Below are positions 1-7,455 of a stretch of 32,221 nt of DNA, piece after piece. Every line of letters starts with the position of its first letter. Position 1 is the first letter of the stretch. The position numbers and the translations under genes were made by a program. Under the pieces are notes generated by a model, which ran no database searches, was not told the DNA's origin, and saw only the letters and a list, made by a program, of their open reading frames with translations. Source of the stretch: Gammaproteobacteria bacterium (GTDB taxonomy: Bacteria; Pseudomonadota; Gammaproteobacteria; Poriferisulfidales; GCA-002705445); assembly GCA_018674175.1 (NCBI GenBank), contig JABHAT010000006.1, forward strand, positions 1-32,221, written 5' to 3'.

Positions 1-47
1 AGCAGCAGGCGCTTCTTCAGCAGCAGCAGCAGGCGCTTCTTCAGCAG
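1..47 (-). repeat. 24-bp in-frame tandem repeat coding AEEAPAAA
   Basis: The stretch aggcgcttcttcagcag begins at 7 and again at 31, a period of 24 bases (eight codons). The repeat probably continues beyond the left edge, because positions 1-6 match the end of a previous unit. It encodes the Ala/Glu/Pro tail of the truncated small protein. Confidence 0.8.
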
Positions 48-204
48 GTTTTTTTCTAGGAGATAACTTTATAAGGCCTTCCGCTAATAAAATCTCTTCT
101 TTTTCTTTTTCTGCTAGATATTTCTTATCTTTATTTTGGACAGCATGCCTACCCGATTTTTTCTTATAGATAGTGTACTTATCTGTTTTTTTTACTAATT
201 CCAT
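1..204 (-). CDS. Conserved small protein with Ala/Glu/Pro repeat tail (C-terminus cut off by window edge)
   Basis: This open frame starts with ATG at 204 and runs off the left edge of the window without a stop, so 68 residues are visible. The first 50 are basic and compact (MELVKKTDKYTIYKKKSGRH, later AEGLIKLS); the rest is a low-complexity tail built on AEEAPAAA. The start codon follows directly on the stop of the upstream ACR3 gene (TAG then ATG), so the two are probably translated together. I have a recollection of similar short 'KKTDxYxIxKKxSGRxAV' proteins in marine gammaproteobacteria, but I know no function for them. No signal peptide or membrane segment is visible. Function unknown; only the reading frame and the repeat are solid. 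Confidence 0.75.
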   Translation of the reverse strand, partial: MELVKKTDKYTIYKKKSGRHAVQNKDKKYLAEKEKEEILLAEGLIKLSPRKKPAEEAPAAAAEEAPAA

Positions 205-1224
205 CTAAATTTCCTTAAAATAATGTTTTGTTCTATTTGCATAGTTCACAAGCAACAACATTATAGGCACTTCTACTAAAACGCCTACAACTGTTGCTAA
301 GGCTGCTCCTGAGTCTAAACCAAATAGACTTATAGCTACAGCTACAGCTAGTTCGAAGAAGTTAGATGTCCCGATAAGAGCTGCTGGAGCTGCTATATTA
401 TAGGGAATAGATAGTTTAAATGCTAGAAAATAAGTAATTGCAAAAATACCAATAGTTTGAATTATTAATGGAATAGATATTAATAACATTATAAAAGGTT
501 TGTCATTAATTTTGTCTGCTTGAAGTCCAAATAAAATAGTAATAGTTAACAATAATCCTAAGATTGAAAATGGTTTTAGTAAATCAATTAGTTTATTTAC
601 TTTTTCTTCTTTATTACTTAGAAAAAAATATCTAGTTATTGCTGCAGCAACTAACGGCGTGATAATGTATAAAACTACAGAACCAATTAATGTGCTCCAG
701 GGAATTGTTATGCCAGTTACATCCAAAAGAATTTTTGTAATAATTGGAAAAGCTAAAATTAAAATCAGATCGTTTATTGATACTTGAAGCAAAGTGTAAT
801 TAGGATCTCCATTTACAAGCCTTGACCAAATAAAAACCATAGCTGTGCAGGGTGCAACACCAAGTAAAATCATTCCTGCGATATAGCTATTTGCATCTTC
901 AGTAGTTACGAAGTCTTTAAAAATAAAATGAAAGAATAGAATGCCAATCCCAGCCATACTAAATGGTTTAATTATCCAATTTATAAATATTGTTAAATAA
1001 AGACCACGTGGCTTGCGCCAGAATTTTTTTATACATTTAAAGTCAATACTTAACATCATTGGATAAATCATTATCCAAATTAATATAGCTATAATTAAAT
1101 TAATATTTGCATAACTGTAGTTAGCAATATTAATAAAAATATTATTAAAATTATTTCCTAAAAATAGCCCTAGTAAAATTGAAATACCAACCCAAATAGT
1201 TAAATACTTTTCAAAAATTCTCAT
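205..1224 (-). CDS. acr3: ACR3-family arsenite efflux permease
   Basis: This is an inner-membrane carrier that exports arsenite (the bile/arsenite/riboflavin transporter superfamily, distinct from ArsB). At 339 residues it has the usual length and about ten hydrophobic spans. The family hallmark APCTAMVFIWSRL contains Cys126, matching the essential cysteine in the fourth span of characterised ACR3 proteins. A second hallmark, GTSNFFELAVAVAIS, contains Glu291, matching the conserved acidic residue of the ninth span. It lies downstream of pstS on the same strand, behind that gene's terminator; a TATAAT-like hexamer between terminator and start may drive it separately. A small conserved protein follows without a gap. 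No arsR or arsC is visible here. The family is certain; use of arsenite specifically is inferred from the family. Confidence 0.93.
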   Translation of the reverse strand: MRIFEKYLTIWVGISILLGLFLGNNFNNIFINIANYSYANINLIIAILIWIMIYPMMLSIDFKCIKKFWRKPRGLYLTIFINWIIKPFSMAGIGILFFHFIFKDFVTTEDANSYIAGMILLGVAPCTAMVFIWSRLVNGDPNYTLLQVSINDLILILAFPIITKILLDVTGITIPWSTLIGSVVLYIITPLVAAAITRYFFLSNKEEKVNKLIDLLKPFSILGLLLTITILFGLQADKINDKPFIMLLISIPLIIQTIGIFAITYFLAFKLSIPYNIAAPAALIGTSNFFELAVAVAISLFGLDSGAALATVVGVLVEVPIMLLLVNYANRTKHYFKEI

Positions 1225-1244
1225 AATTTCATACTATAAATAAT

Positions 1245-1274
1245 TATAAGAAAACGGAGTGAATGATCACTCCG
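1245..1274 (-). terminator. Rho-independent terminator of pstS
   Basis: A perfect 8-bp stem, CGGAGTGA at 1255-1262 and TCACTCCG at 1267-1274, encloses a 4-base loop. Read on the minus strand it is followed by TTTTCTT. It lies 27 bases beyond the pstS stop and before the acr3 start, so it should end or attenuate pstS transcription. Confidence 0.85.
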
Positions 1275-1301
1275 CCTCATAATAATTTAAATTAAAAGTT
1301 T

Positions 1302-2366
1302 TTATTTTTTTATTTTTGATGGCGACTGGTCTCCAACAATTAATGTTAAATTCAAAACTTTAGGATTTAATTCTGCTCTCTCTACAGCAGGCATGGATAT
1401 TAAGCCTTTTTCTCCTAGATAGCCATCATCTCCAGATGCAGAATCACTTAGAAATTCTTCAACATACTCTTGCATTCCTGGAATAACACCAACATGCGCA
1501 TTTTTTATATAAAAGAATAATGGTCTTGATATTGCGTACTTACCATCTGCAATATTATCGAAAGATGGCTCTATTCCGTTTATTATTGATCCTTGAACTT
1601 TATCAGAGTTTTGATCTAAAAAACTAAAGCCAAAAATAGCTAAAGACTTTGGATTACTAACTAGTTTTTGAACCATTAAGTTATCATTTTCACCAGCTTC
1701 AATAAAATGCCCATCTTCTCTAGTAGTGTGACATTTTGACTTATATTCTGTTTTATTTTTTTTCTTTAAAGCCTTAATCCATTTTATCTTTTTGCACCCG
1801 CCTTTCTCTAATGCTAATTCACTAAAGGCATCCCTTGTACCAGAAGTAGGAGGAGGACCTAAAACTTCAATTTTAATAGCAGGAAGTTCAGCATTTACAT
1901 CTTTCCATGTCTTATTAGGATTTTTAATAAATGTTTCGGAGCCATCAGGATTAGGTATATCTTTTGCTAATGCTAAATAAATATCCATGGTGCTCAATGA
2001 AAACTTTTCTGCAGTGTTCGAATTTGCTATAACTATTCCATCATAACCAACTTTTACTTCTGTTATATCGCCAACATTATTCTTTCTGCAGAGCTTTATT
2101 TCACTTTCCTTAATTGCTCTTGATGCATTTGTAAAATCAGGATGTTTGGTACCAACACCGGAACAAAAAAGTTTTAATCCACCACCAGATCCAGTTGCTT
2201 CAATTTTTGGTGTTTTATAATCTGTAGTTTTACCAAATTTTTCAGCAACCACAATTGCAAAAGGATACACTGTTGATGATCCCACAATGTTTATTTGATC
2301 TCTTGCAAAAGCAGAAGGTGTTACTATAGAAATAGTAAGGACAAGACCAAGTATTTTCTTTAGCAT
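1302..2366 (-). CDS. pstS: Phosphate ABC transporter substrate-binding protein PstS
   Basis: This is the periplasmic phosphate receptor of the high-affinity Pst system. I place the start at the ATG at 2366, giving 354 residues: it is preceded by GGAG six bases upstream and opens a clear signal peptide (MLKKILGLVLTISIV...SAFA). An in-frame ATG at 2411 lies upstream but would add 15 residues before the signal peptide and is unlikely. Phosphate-binding loops are visible as IVGSSTVYPF near the mature N-terminus, SGGGLKLFCSG, and GPPPTSGTRDAF. Several cysteines (FCSG, KLCRK, GGCKK, KSKC) suggest two disulfides, as in PstS sequences I recall from marine bacteria. No pstC, pstA, pstB, phoU or phoB lies in the window, so the membrane part must be encoded elsewhere. 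The gene is divergent from a porin across a region with a PhoB-box match. Confidence 0.93.
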   Translation of the reverse strand: MLKKILGLVLTISIVTPSAFARDQINIVGSSTVYPFAIVVAEKFGKTTDYKTPKIEATGSGGGLKLFCSGVGTKHPDFTNASRAIKESEIKLCRKNNVGDITEVKVGYDGIVIANSNTAEKFSLSTMDIYLALAKDIPNPDGSETFIKNPNKTWKDVNAELPAIKIEVLGPPPTSGTRDAFSELALEKGGCKKIKWIKALKKKNKTEYKSKCHTTREDGHFIEAGENDNLMVQKLVSNPKSLAIFGFSFLDQNSDKVQGSIINGIEPSFDNIADGKYAISRPLFFYIKNAHVGVIPGMQEYVEEFLSDSASGDDGYLGEKGLISMPAVERAELNPKVLNLTLIVGDQSPSKIKK

Positions 2367-2442
2367 TTTTTTCTCCATTAAGTTTATATTTAACGCGGAC
2401 AAATATCTCATAACAATATGACAAATTTATTAAGAAAATAAA

Positions 2443-2460
2443 ATGTCATAAAACTTTAAT
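2443..2460 (+). promoter_or_regulatory. Candidate PhoB box between pstS and the porin gene
   Basis: ATGTCATAAAACTTTAAT matches the enterobacterial Pho-box consensus CTGTCATAWAWCTGTMAY at 16 of 18 positions. It lies 115 bases before the porin start and 77 before the pstS start, in their shared divergent region. A TATTAT hexamer at 2493-2498 could be a -10 for the porin; a poorer box-like stretch (TCGTAACAAT) lies between. No phoB gene is visible here, so the regulator is inferred. Confidence 0.6.
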
Positions 2461-2574
2461 AAATTATTAAGATTATCGTAACAATCGCACCCTATTATCT
2501 CAATCGTAGAAAGATTATTGAACTAAAAAATATATCTAAACTCTATATATTATTAATTTTTTTAGGAGAAGGAC

Positions 2575-3927
2575 ATGAAATTAAGGTTATTACTACCTTT
2601 AACAGCATTGGTGGCATTAATATCTCAGCCTGCTTATTCTGTAACAGAAGCTGAGTTCTATAAAATGCAAGAACAACTCCAGACTGCTTTGATGAAAATT
2701 CAAGCATTAGAGCAAGTTCAAAAGCAAGGTTCTGAAAAGAAAAGTGGGATTGTAAAAACAAAATTAAAGAAAGGACTTACAATAGACACATCTGGTGGTG
2801 GTATTAAAATTAAATCAGGAGAACAAAAGTTTGCTATTGGTGGACGTTTAATGTTGGATTACGATTCAATGGATTCTGGACATCAAACTGAGAATAAATC
2901 GTTTTCTGATATGGAATGGAGAAGAACAAGAATAAATATTAAAGGATCTGTGAACAAACATTGGTCTTACAAAGCTACATACGATTTTAATTCAGAAAAA
3001 GATACAGCTAATTTAGATGAAGGATATGTGAAGTATGATACAAATAAAGGTTTTACAATCACAGCTGGTAAAACAAAAGCTGACATGATGCTTGAGCAAC
3101 GAACTTCATCAAAATGGATTTCAACTGTTGAAAGAGGATTGTTAAATGCAATGAATGAAAAAGTAAATTACTTGGTTGGTAAACCAGGAGATGGTGCTGG
3201 TGTGAAACTAGGTTTTTATGATAAGGAAAGTCGTATTTCTGGCGCGATCTCAGTATTTGATGCATATAAAAATGACTCAGATGACGATAACGATATGATT
3301 TGGCATACAACAGCAAGGCTTAACTACTCACCAAAAATGGGAAAAAATGAATATGCCCATTTTGGTGTTTCATATGGAATGGCTGATTATAAAGGTGAGA
3401 CATCAAAAGCTGAATTACAACTTGGTATCCACCAAGGTGATAAGACGCTTTTAGCTGACGCAGCTGCTGGTGACATAACAAACTTAGGTATAGAAGCAGC
3501 ATATGTTAACGGCCCATTTTCTGTACAAGCTGAATACTTTGATAATGAAACAGAATTGGAAGATGGCACAAAAGGTTTTGAGTGGGATGGATACTACGGC
3601 CAAATTTCATATGTATTGACTGGTGAAACAAGAGGCTATAAGTGGAAAGGCGCTAAGTTTGATAAAATTAAACCAAAAGGAAAAAATGGTGCTGTTGAAT
3701 TAGTTTTACGTTATGAAGACATTTCAATTGATGATGCTGATGAAGGAACAGTTGCTGCCAACGAAGTTGATGTTGATAGAACTGTTCTTGGTGTTAACTG
3801 GTATGTAACTAAAACAGTCAAATTCATGGCGAACTACTCAACAGTTAGTTTAGATAATGAAGTGAACCCAGGTGCAACTTCTGAAGATCTAGATAGTTTC
3901 CAAATTAGAGCACAATACGCGTTTTAA
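2575..3927 (+). CDS. Outer-membrane porin of the phosphate-selective OprO/OprP family
   Basis: This 450-residue protein is an outer-membrane beta-barrel of the Porin_O_P type, likely an anion or phosphate channel. It begins with a signal peptide ending PAYS (about residue 22), then a short heptad-like segment (EFYKMQEQLQTALMKIQALE) as in trimeric porins. A Lys/Gly-rich linker leads into the barrel from about residue 75 (KFAIGGRLMLDYDS, then alternating aromatic strands). It ends in FQIRAQYAF, the terminal phenylalanine signature for outer-membrane assembly. A strong AGGAG lies seven bases before the ATG. It is divergent from pstS and has its own terminator. Phosphate selectivity is inferred from the family, the neighbour and the Pho box; a general anion porin is the alternative. 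Confidence 0.85.
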   Translation: MKLRLLLPLTALVALISQPAYSVTEAEFYKMQEQLQTALMKIQALEQVQKQGSEKKSGIVKTKLKKGLTIDTSGGGIKIKSGEQKFAIGGRLMLDYDSMDSGHQTENKSFSDMEWRRTRINIKGSVNKHWSYKATYDFNSEKDTANLDEGYVKYDTNKGFTITAGKTKADMMLEQRTSSKWISTVERGLLNAMNEKVNYLVGKPGDGAGVKLGFYDKESRISGAISVFDAYKNDSDDDNDMIWHTTARLNYSPKMGKNEYAHFGVSYGMADYKGETSKAELQLGIHQGDKTLLADAAAGDITNLGIEAAYVNGPFSVQAEYFDNETELEDGTKGFEWDGYYGQISYVLTGETRGYKWKGAKFDKIKPKGKNGAVELVLRYEDISIDDADEGTVAANEVDVDRTVLGVNWYVTKTVKFMANYSTVSLDNEVNPGATSEDLDSFQIRAQYAF

Positions 3928-3952
3928 TCATTAATCTCCTAATGATTTAAAG

Positions 3953-3985
3953 ACCACTATTCAGGGATGAATGGTGGTTTTTTTT
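3953..3985 (+). terminator. Rho-independent terminator of the porin gene
   Basis: ACCACTATTC (3953-3962) pairs with GAATGGTGGT (3969-3978), ten pairs with one G-T wobble and a 6-base loop, followed by a run of seven T at 3979-3985. It lies 26 bases after the porin stop codon. Confidence 0.92.
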
Positions 3986-4012
3986 ATAATAAAATAATAT
4001 TTTATAAGATAT

Positions 4013-4049
4013 AATAAAAAAAATACCGCTGTGGCTAGTAGCGGTATTT
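4013..4049 (-). terminator. Strong hairpin with a minus-strand U-tract; no gene assigned to it
   Basis: AAATACCGCT (4021-4030) and AGCGGTATTT (4040-4049) form a perfect 10-bp stem around a 9-base loop. Read on the minus strand the stem runs into an uninterrupted T tract, as in an intrinsic terminator. On the plus strand it is followed only by ATATGG. No minus-strand gene lies to the right that it could end. It could be a bidirectional backup for the porin terminator or the 3' end of a small antisense transcript. Confidence 0.55.
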
Positions 4050-4080
4050 ATATGGAGGAGTCCATTTAACTTTAAAATTT

Positions 4081-4117
4081 ATTAAAGATTAGGAGGATCA
4101 ACAATATTATCTTTAAT
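4081..4117. other. 9-bp inverted repeat in the gmk leader, with a Shine-Dalgarno-like loop
   Basis: ATTAAAGAT (4081-4089) and ATCTTTAAT (4109-4117) are perfect inverted copies around a 19-base loop that contains AGGAGG at 4091-4096. No convincing reading frame follows the AGGAGG. It lies 53 bases before the gmk start and could be a leader structure, an operator or chance in AT-rich DNA. Confidence 0.35.
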
Positions 4118-4169
4118 GATGAAATAATAAATGTTTTTTGTTACATAATGATTAAAGAAAAATTACAAA

Positions 4170-4793
4170 ATGATTAATTTTAATAGTGAAATATTTAAAA
4201 ATCTTTGCGTTGTATCAGCGCCTTCAGGAGCAGGTAAAACTAGCTTGATTAAAAAAATATGCTCACATGAAAAAATCTCTGTATCCGTTTCTGAAACTTC
4301 AAGGAAGCCTAGAAAAGGAGAAGTAAATGGTGTTGATTATACATTTATAGATAAAGAAGATTTTATGTTGAGGGTACAAAATCAGAATTATATAGAGCAT
4401 GCATTAGTCCATGATAATTATTACGGGACTCATCTTGACTCTGTAACAAAGCAATTAAAGAAAGATAATATTGTCATACTAGAAATTGACTACCAAGGCG
4501 CAGAAATAGTTAAAAAAAAATTTCCACTATCTAGAAATATATTTGTATTACCTCCATCTTTAGAAATTCTTGAAAAGAGGCTCAGAGAGAGAGGTACTGA
4601 TACAGAAGATGTTATTTTAAAAAGGCTTGAGAATGCAAAAATTGAACTTAGCAAAGCAAGTAATTATGATTATATTTTAATTAATGCGGATTTTGAACTT
4701 GCAGAAAACAAACTTCTATCTTATGTCCTAGACATAGATATGAATATAGATGAGAAAAAACGTAAAGAACCTTTGATAGATAAAGGTTTTTAA
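4170..4793 (+). CDS. gmk: Guanylate kinase
   Basis: This enzyme phosphorylates GMP to GDP with ATP in the cytoplasm, feeding GTP and (p)ppGpp pools. The 207 residues are the normal bacterial length. The P-loop VVSAPSGAGKTSL lies at residues 14-26, followed by the GMP-binding region (SETSRKPRKGEVNGVDYTF) and YYGT; LEIDYQGAEIVKKKF and RLRERGTD are also typical. It heads a co-directional run with rpoZ and spoT, an order widely kept in gammaproteobacteria and one that links the GMP kinase to the alarmone enzyme. The 15-residue N-terminal extension before VVSAPSG is slightly longer than in E. coli. Only a weak Shine-Dalgarno sequence precedes the ATG. Confidence 0.95.
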   Translation: MINFNSEIFKNLCVVSAPSGAGKTSLIKKICSHEKISVSVSETSRKPRKGEVNGVDYTFIDKEDFMLRVQNQNYIEHALVHDNYYGTHLDSVTKQLKKDNIVILEIDYQGAEIVKKKFPLSRNIFVLPPSLEILEKRLRERGTDTEDVILKRLENAKIELSKASNYDYILINADFELAENKLLSYVLDIDMNIDEKKRKEPLIDKGF

Positions 4794-4837
4794 AGTACTA
4801 TTTACATATAAACATTTAATAATTAAGGATATTTAAG

Positions 4838-5251
4838 ATGGCTAGAATTACTGTAGAAGATTGTCTAGAGAAAGTTGATAACAGATTTCATTTAGTTAGA
4901 GTTGCAAGCAAAAGAGCAAGGCAATTAATGAATGGAAAAGAGCCAACTTTAGAGTGGGACAATGATAAGGCTACAGTACTTGCATTGAGAGAAATAGCTG
5001 CAGGAAATATTACTGAAGAGATGTTAAATGAAAAGCCTATAATTAATGACGAAGACAGTATTTTCGAACAGGGCGAAATCGACGCTGAAATCGGTGCTGT
5101 TTTAGATGCTGACGCTTCAGAAAATCAAGAAACAGTTGAATTAAAAGTAGATGAGATTTTAGAGGATGCTTTAGGTGAAGCTAGTAACGTTAAGATGGAA
5201 GATGAAATTACTGAAATTACTGAAATTACTGAAACTACTGAAACAATATAA
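4838..5251 (+). CDS. rpoZ: RNA polymerase omega subunit with an acidic C-terminal extension
   Basis: The first 70 or so residues are a canonical omega subunit, which helps assemble the beta-prime subunit ([20 protein letters not shown], then ASKRARQL and [11 protein letters not shown]). The protein is 137 residues, against about 91 in E. coli. The extra C-terminal half is strongly acidic and ends in a Thr/Glu/Ile repeat ([13 protein letters not shown]) that comes from a 9-bp DNA repeat. AAGGAT lies nine bases before the start. It sits between gmk and spoT as usual. The extension has no recognisable domain and is probably disordered. Confidence 0.95.
   Translation: MARITVEDCLEKVDNRFHLVRVASKRARQLMNGKEPTLEWDNDKATVLALREIAAGNITEEMLNEKPIINDEDSIFEQGEIDAEIGAVLDADASENQETVELKVDEILEDALGEASNVKMEDEITEITEITETTETI
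5204..5239 (+). repeat. 9-bp tandem repeat at the 3' end of rpoZ
   Basis: Three exact copies of gaaattact (5204-5230) are followed by a one-base variant, gaaactact (5231-5239), and a partial fifth. The 9-base period keeps frame and codes Glu-Ile-Thr. Copy-number change by slippage would lengthen or shorten the omega tail without a frameshift. Confidence 0.85.
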
Positions 5252-5271
5252 CTTTAGTATGAATAAATGAT

Positions 5272-7455
5272 ATGGCTGAGACTTCAAATTTAAAAGAAAC
5301 TAATTTGAATCAGCAAAGCTCATCTAATCCTGCACTAAATAATCTTTTAAAAAAATCAAAATTATACTTAAATACTAATCAAATCATTTTAATTAGAGAG
5401 GCATATACTTTTAGTAATGCCAGTCACAAGGGTCAACTGAGAAAGAGTGGCGAACCTTATATCAATCATCCTTTATCTGTAGCTTCTATTCTCGCCGATA
5501 TGAAAATGGATGCGGTTTGTATTGCGGCTGCTATATTACATGATGTTGTAGAAGATACTGAGGCAGGAAAAGAAGATATTGAGAAAAGATTTGGACTAGA
5601 AATATCAAAAATCGTAGATGGTGTAAGTAAGATTGATAAAAATATTAAATTTCTTTCGAGAAATGAGGCGCAAGCAGAAAATTTTAGCAAGATGCTGCTC
5701 GCTATGTCTGATGATTTGAGAGTTATATTGGTTAAGTTAGCTGATAGATTGCATAATATGAGGACCCTAGATTGCTTATCAAAAGAAAAAAAACTTAGGA
5801 TAGCAAAAGAAACATTAGAAATTTATGTGCCAATTGCTCTAAGGCTTGGGATGAATAAACTTAGATTAGAATTAGAAGAAATTTCTTTTAGAACTATAAA
5901 TCCTCTACGTTATAAAATTATAGTCAAGGCAGTAGAGAATCATAGAGGAAATAAGACAAAATTTTTATCTGGAATAAAAGAAAAAATTAACGATAGACTT
6001 GGTGATTTAAGTATTGATGCAGATATCTATACTAGACAAAAAAATCCGTATAGTATTTATAAAAAAATGAAAAAAAAGAAACTTAGTTTCAATGCTGTTT
6101 TTGATATATATGGACTTAGAGTGGTAGCTGGCAAAATAGACGAGTGTTATAGAATTTTTGGAGCTAGTCATAATTTATTTAAACCTGTGCCAGGAAAATT
6201 TAAAGATTATATAGCAATACCCAAATCAAATGGATACCAAGCTCTTCATACTGTCTTATTTGGCCCCAATGCTATTCCTATCGAAGTACAAATAAGAACT
6301 AAGGAAATGGATCAATTTGCAGAGTCTGGTATTGCATCACATTGGCAATATAAGACTGGAGGTCATTCATCAGCACAAGCATATGCAAGAGATTGGTTAC
6401 AAAATATCATAGAAATGAAGCAAAATACGTCTAACTCCATTGATCTCCTAGAAAATATGAAAATTGATTTGTTCCCAGATGAAATATATATCTTCACCCC
6501 TAAAGGAGAGATTAAGGAATTACCTTATGGAAGTAGTGTTATTGATTACGCATATTCTGTTCATTCGGATGTCGGTAACAAATGTACAGCAGCAAAAATT
6601 AATGACATTGATGTTCCGTTAAGCACAACATTATCATCTGGGCAGACTGTGCAAATTATTACAACTCCGCTGGGGAAACCAACTCCATCTTGGTTAGAAT
6701 TTGTTGTTACTGTAAAAGCCAGAACAAATATAAAAAGTTATTTGAGAAATCTGCAAAGACAGCAAGCATCTGATCTTGGTTTGAGAATTTTAGATAAAGC
6801 ACTCCATGATTATGACACTTCTTTCACAGAGACTCCGTATGCAAATATTAGAAGACTGCTGGATGAATATAATTTGAAAGATGAAGAGACATTGTTTGTA
6901 GAGATTGGATTAGGGAATATAGTCCCACATTTAGCAGCGCAAAATATAGCTATTAAAAAAAGTTTCGTTAAGCAAAAATATCGTGATCTAGTTTCAAAAG
7001 TTTTAGGTGAAAGTAGAAAAGATAATATAGCTATCAAAGGATCAGAGGGGTTAGTTTTGAAATATGCCAGATGTTGTAGACCGATACCTGGAGATAACAT
7101 TGTAGGTTTAACATCATCAGGTAATGGTTTTGTAGTTCATAGGTCTGTTTGCCGCAACATAAAAAAATCTAAATCAAAAAAATTATTTATTGAATGGTCA
7201 AATGAAGTTTCAGGTGAGTATCAAACTCAAATTAGAGTATATTCTGAAAAACAAAGAGGAGTGCTCGCCAATGTTGCAGGTGTAATTTCACGTCTTTCAT
7301 GTAATATAGAAAATGTTAAATTTGATGAAGTTCAAAATCCATATGCTTCATTTGTATTCACAATAGAAGTTAGAAATAGAAAACACTTAGCAGATTTAAT
7401 TAAAGAACTTAAAAAGCTTAAAAACATAAATAAAGTAATGAGGACAGTTGGCTAA
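5272..7455 (+). CDS. spoT: Bifunctional (p)ppGpp synthetase/hydrolase (RelA/SpoT family)
   Basis: This 727-residue cytoplasmic enzyme makes and degrades the alarmone (p)ppGpp. The HD hydrolase domain is intact: His66 (NHPLS), His90-Asp91 (LHDVVEDT) and Asp158 (LADRLHNM). The synthetase domain carries YSIYKKM, GYQALHT (321-327) and the acidic EVQIRT (Glu338), so it too may be active. A TGS domain follows at about 400-465 (IYIFTPKGEIKELPYGSS), then the zinc-finger-like region with CCRPIPGD, and a C-terminal ACT domain (about 650-727). With hydrolase residues present and its place after rpoZ, SpoT is preferred over RelA. No separate RelA is visible here. The start is the first ATG after the rpoZ stop. 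Confidence 0.95.
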   Translation: MAETSNLKETNLNQQSSSNPALNNLLKKSKLYLNTNQIILIREAYTFSNASHKGQLRKSGEPYINHPLSVASILADMKMDAVCIAAAILHDVVEDTEAGKEDIEKRFGLEISKIVDGVSKIDKNIKFLSRNEAQAENFSKMLLAMSDDLRVILVKLADRLHNMRTLDCLSKEKKLRIAKETLEIYVPIALRLGMNKLRLELEEISFRTINPLRYKIIVKAVENHRGNKTKFLSGIKEKINDRLGDLSIDADIYTRQKNPYSIYKKMKKKKLSFNAVFDIYGLRVVAGKIDECYRIFGASHNLFKPVPGKFKDYIAIPKSNGYQALHTVLFGPNAIPIEVQIRTKEMDQFAESGIASHWQYKTGGHSSAQAYARDWLQNIIEMKQNTSNSIDLLENMKIDLFPDEIYIFTPKGEIKELPYGSSVIDYAYSVHSDVGNKCTAAKINDIDVPLSTTLSSGQTVQIITTPLGKPTPSWLEFVVTVKARTNIKSYLRNLQRQQASDLGLRILDKALHDYDTSFTETPYANIRRLLDEYNLKDEETLFVEIGLGNIVPHLAAQNIAIKKSFVKQKYRDLVSKVLGESRKDNIAIKGSEGLVLKYARCCRPIPGDNIVGLTSSGNGFVVHRSVCRNIKKSKSKKLFIEWSNEVSGEYQTQIRVYSEKQRGVLANVAGVISRLSCNIENVKFDEVQNPYASFVFTIEVRNRKHLADLIKELKKLKNINKVMRTVG

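Noticed and set aside
1-47. Repeats at the left edge as a CRISPR array
   Set aside because: The units are contiguous, in frame and code an Ala/Glu/Pro tail; there are no unique spacers or cas genes.
1792-1980. Reading frames of 60-134 codons on the strand opposite strong genes (for example inside pstS, the porin gene, spoT, xerC, polA)
   Set aside because: They lie wholly inside well-supported genes, have no ribosome sites or family motifs, and follow from codon bias.
2367-2411. Upstream ATG for pstS at 2411
   Set aside because: It would put 15 polar residues before an otherwise normal signal peptide, and the ATG at 2366 has its own GGAG site.
2405-2432. A second PhoB-box-like site reading toward pstS (TTGTCATATTGTTATGAG on the minus strand)
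   Set aside because: The half-sites are not 11 bases apart and the right half mismatches the consensus at several positions, so only the plus-strand box is reported.
4091-4168. Short reading frame behind AGGAGG in the gmk leader
   Set aside because: It would need an ATT start, has no recognisable content and runs up to the gmk start; treated as part of a possible RNA structure instead.
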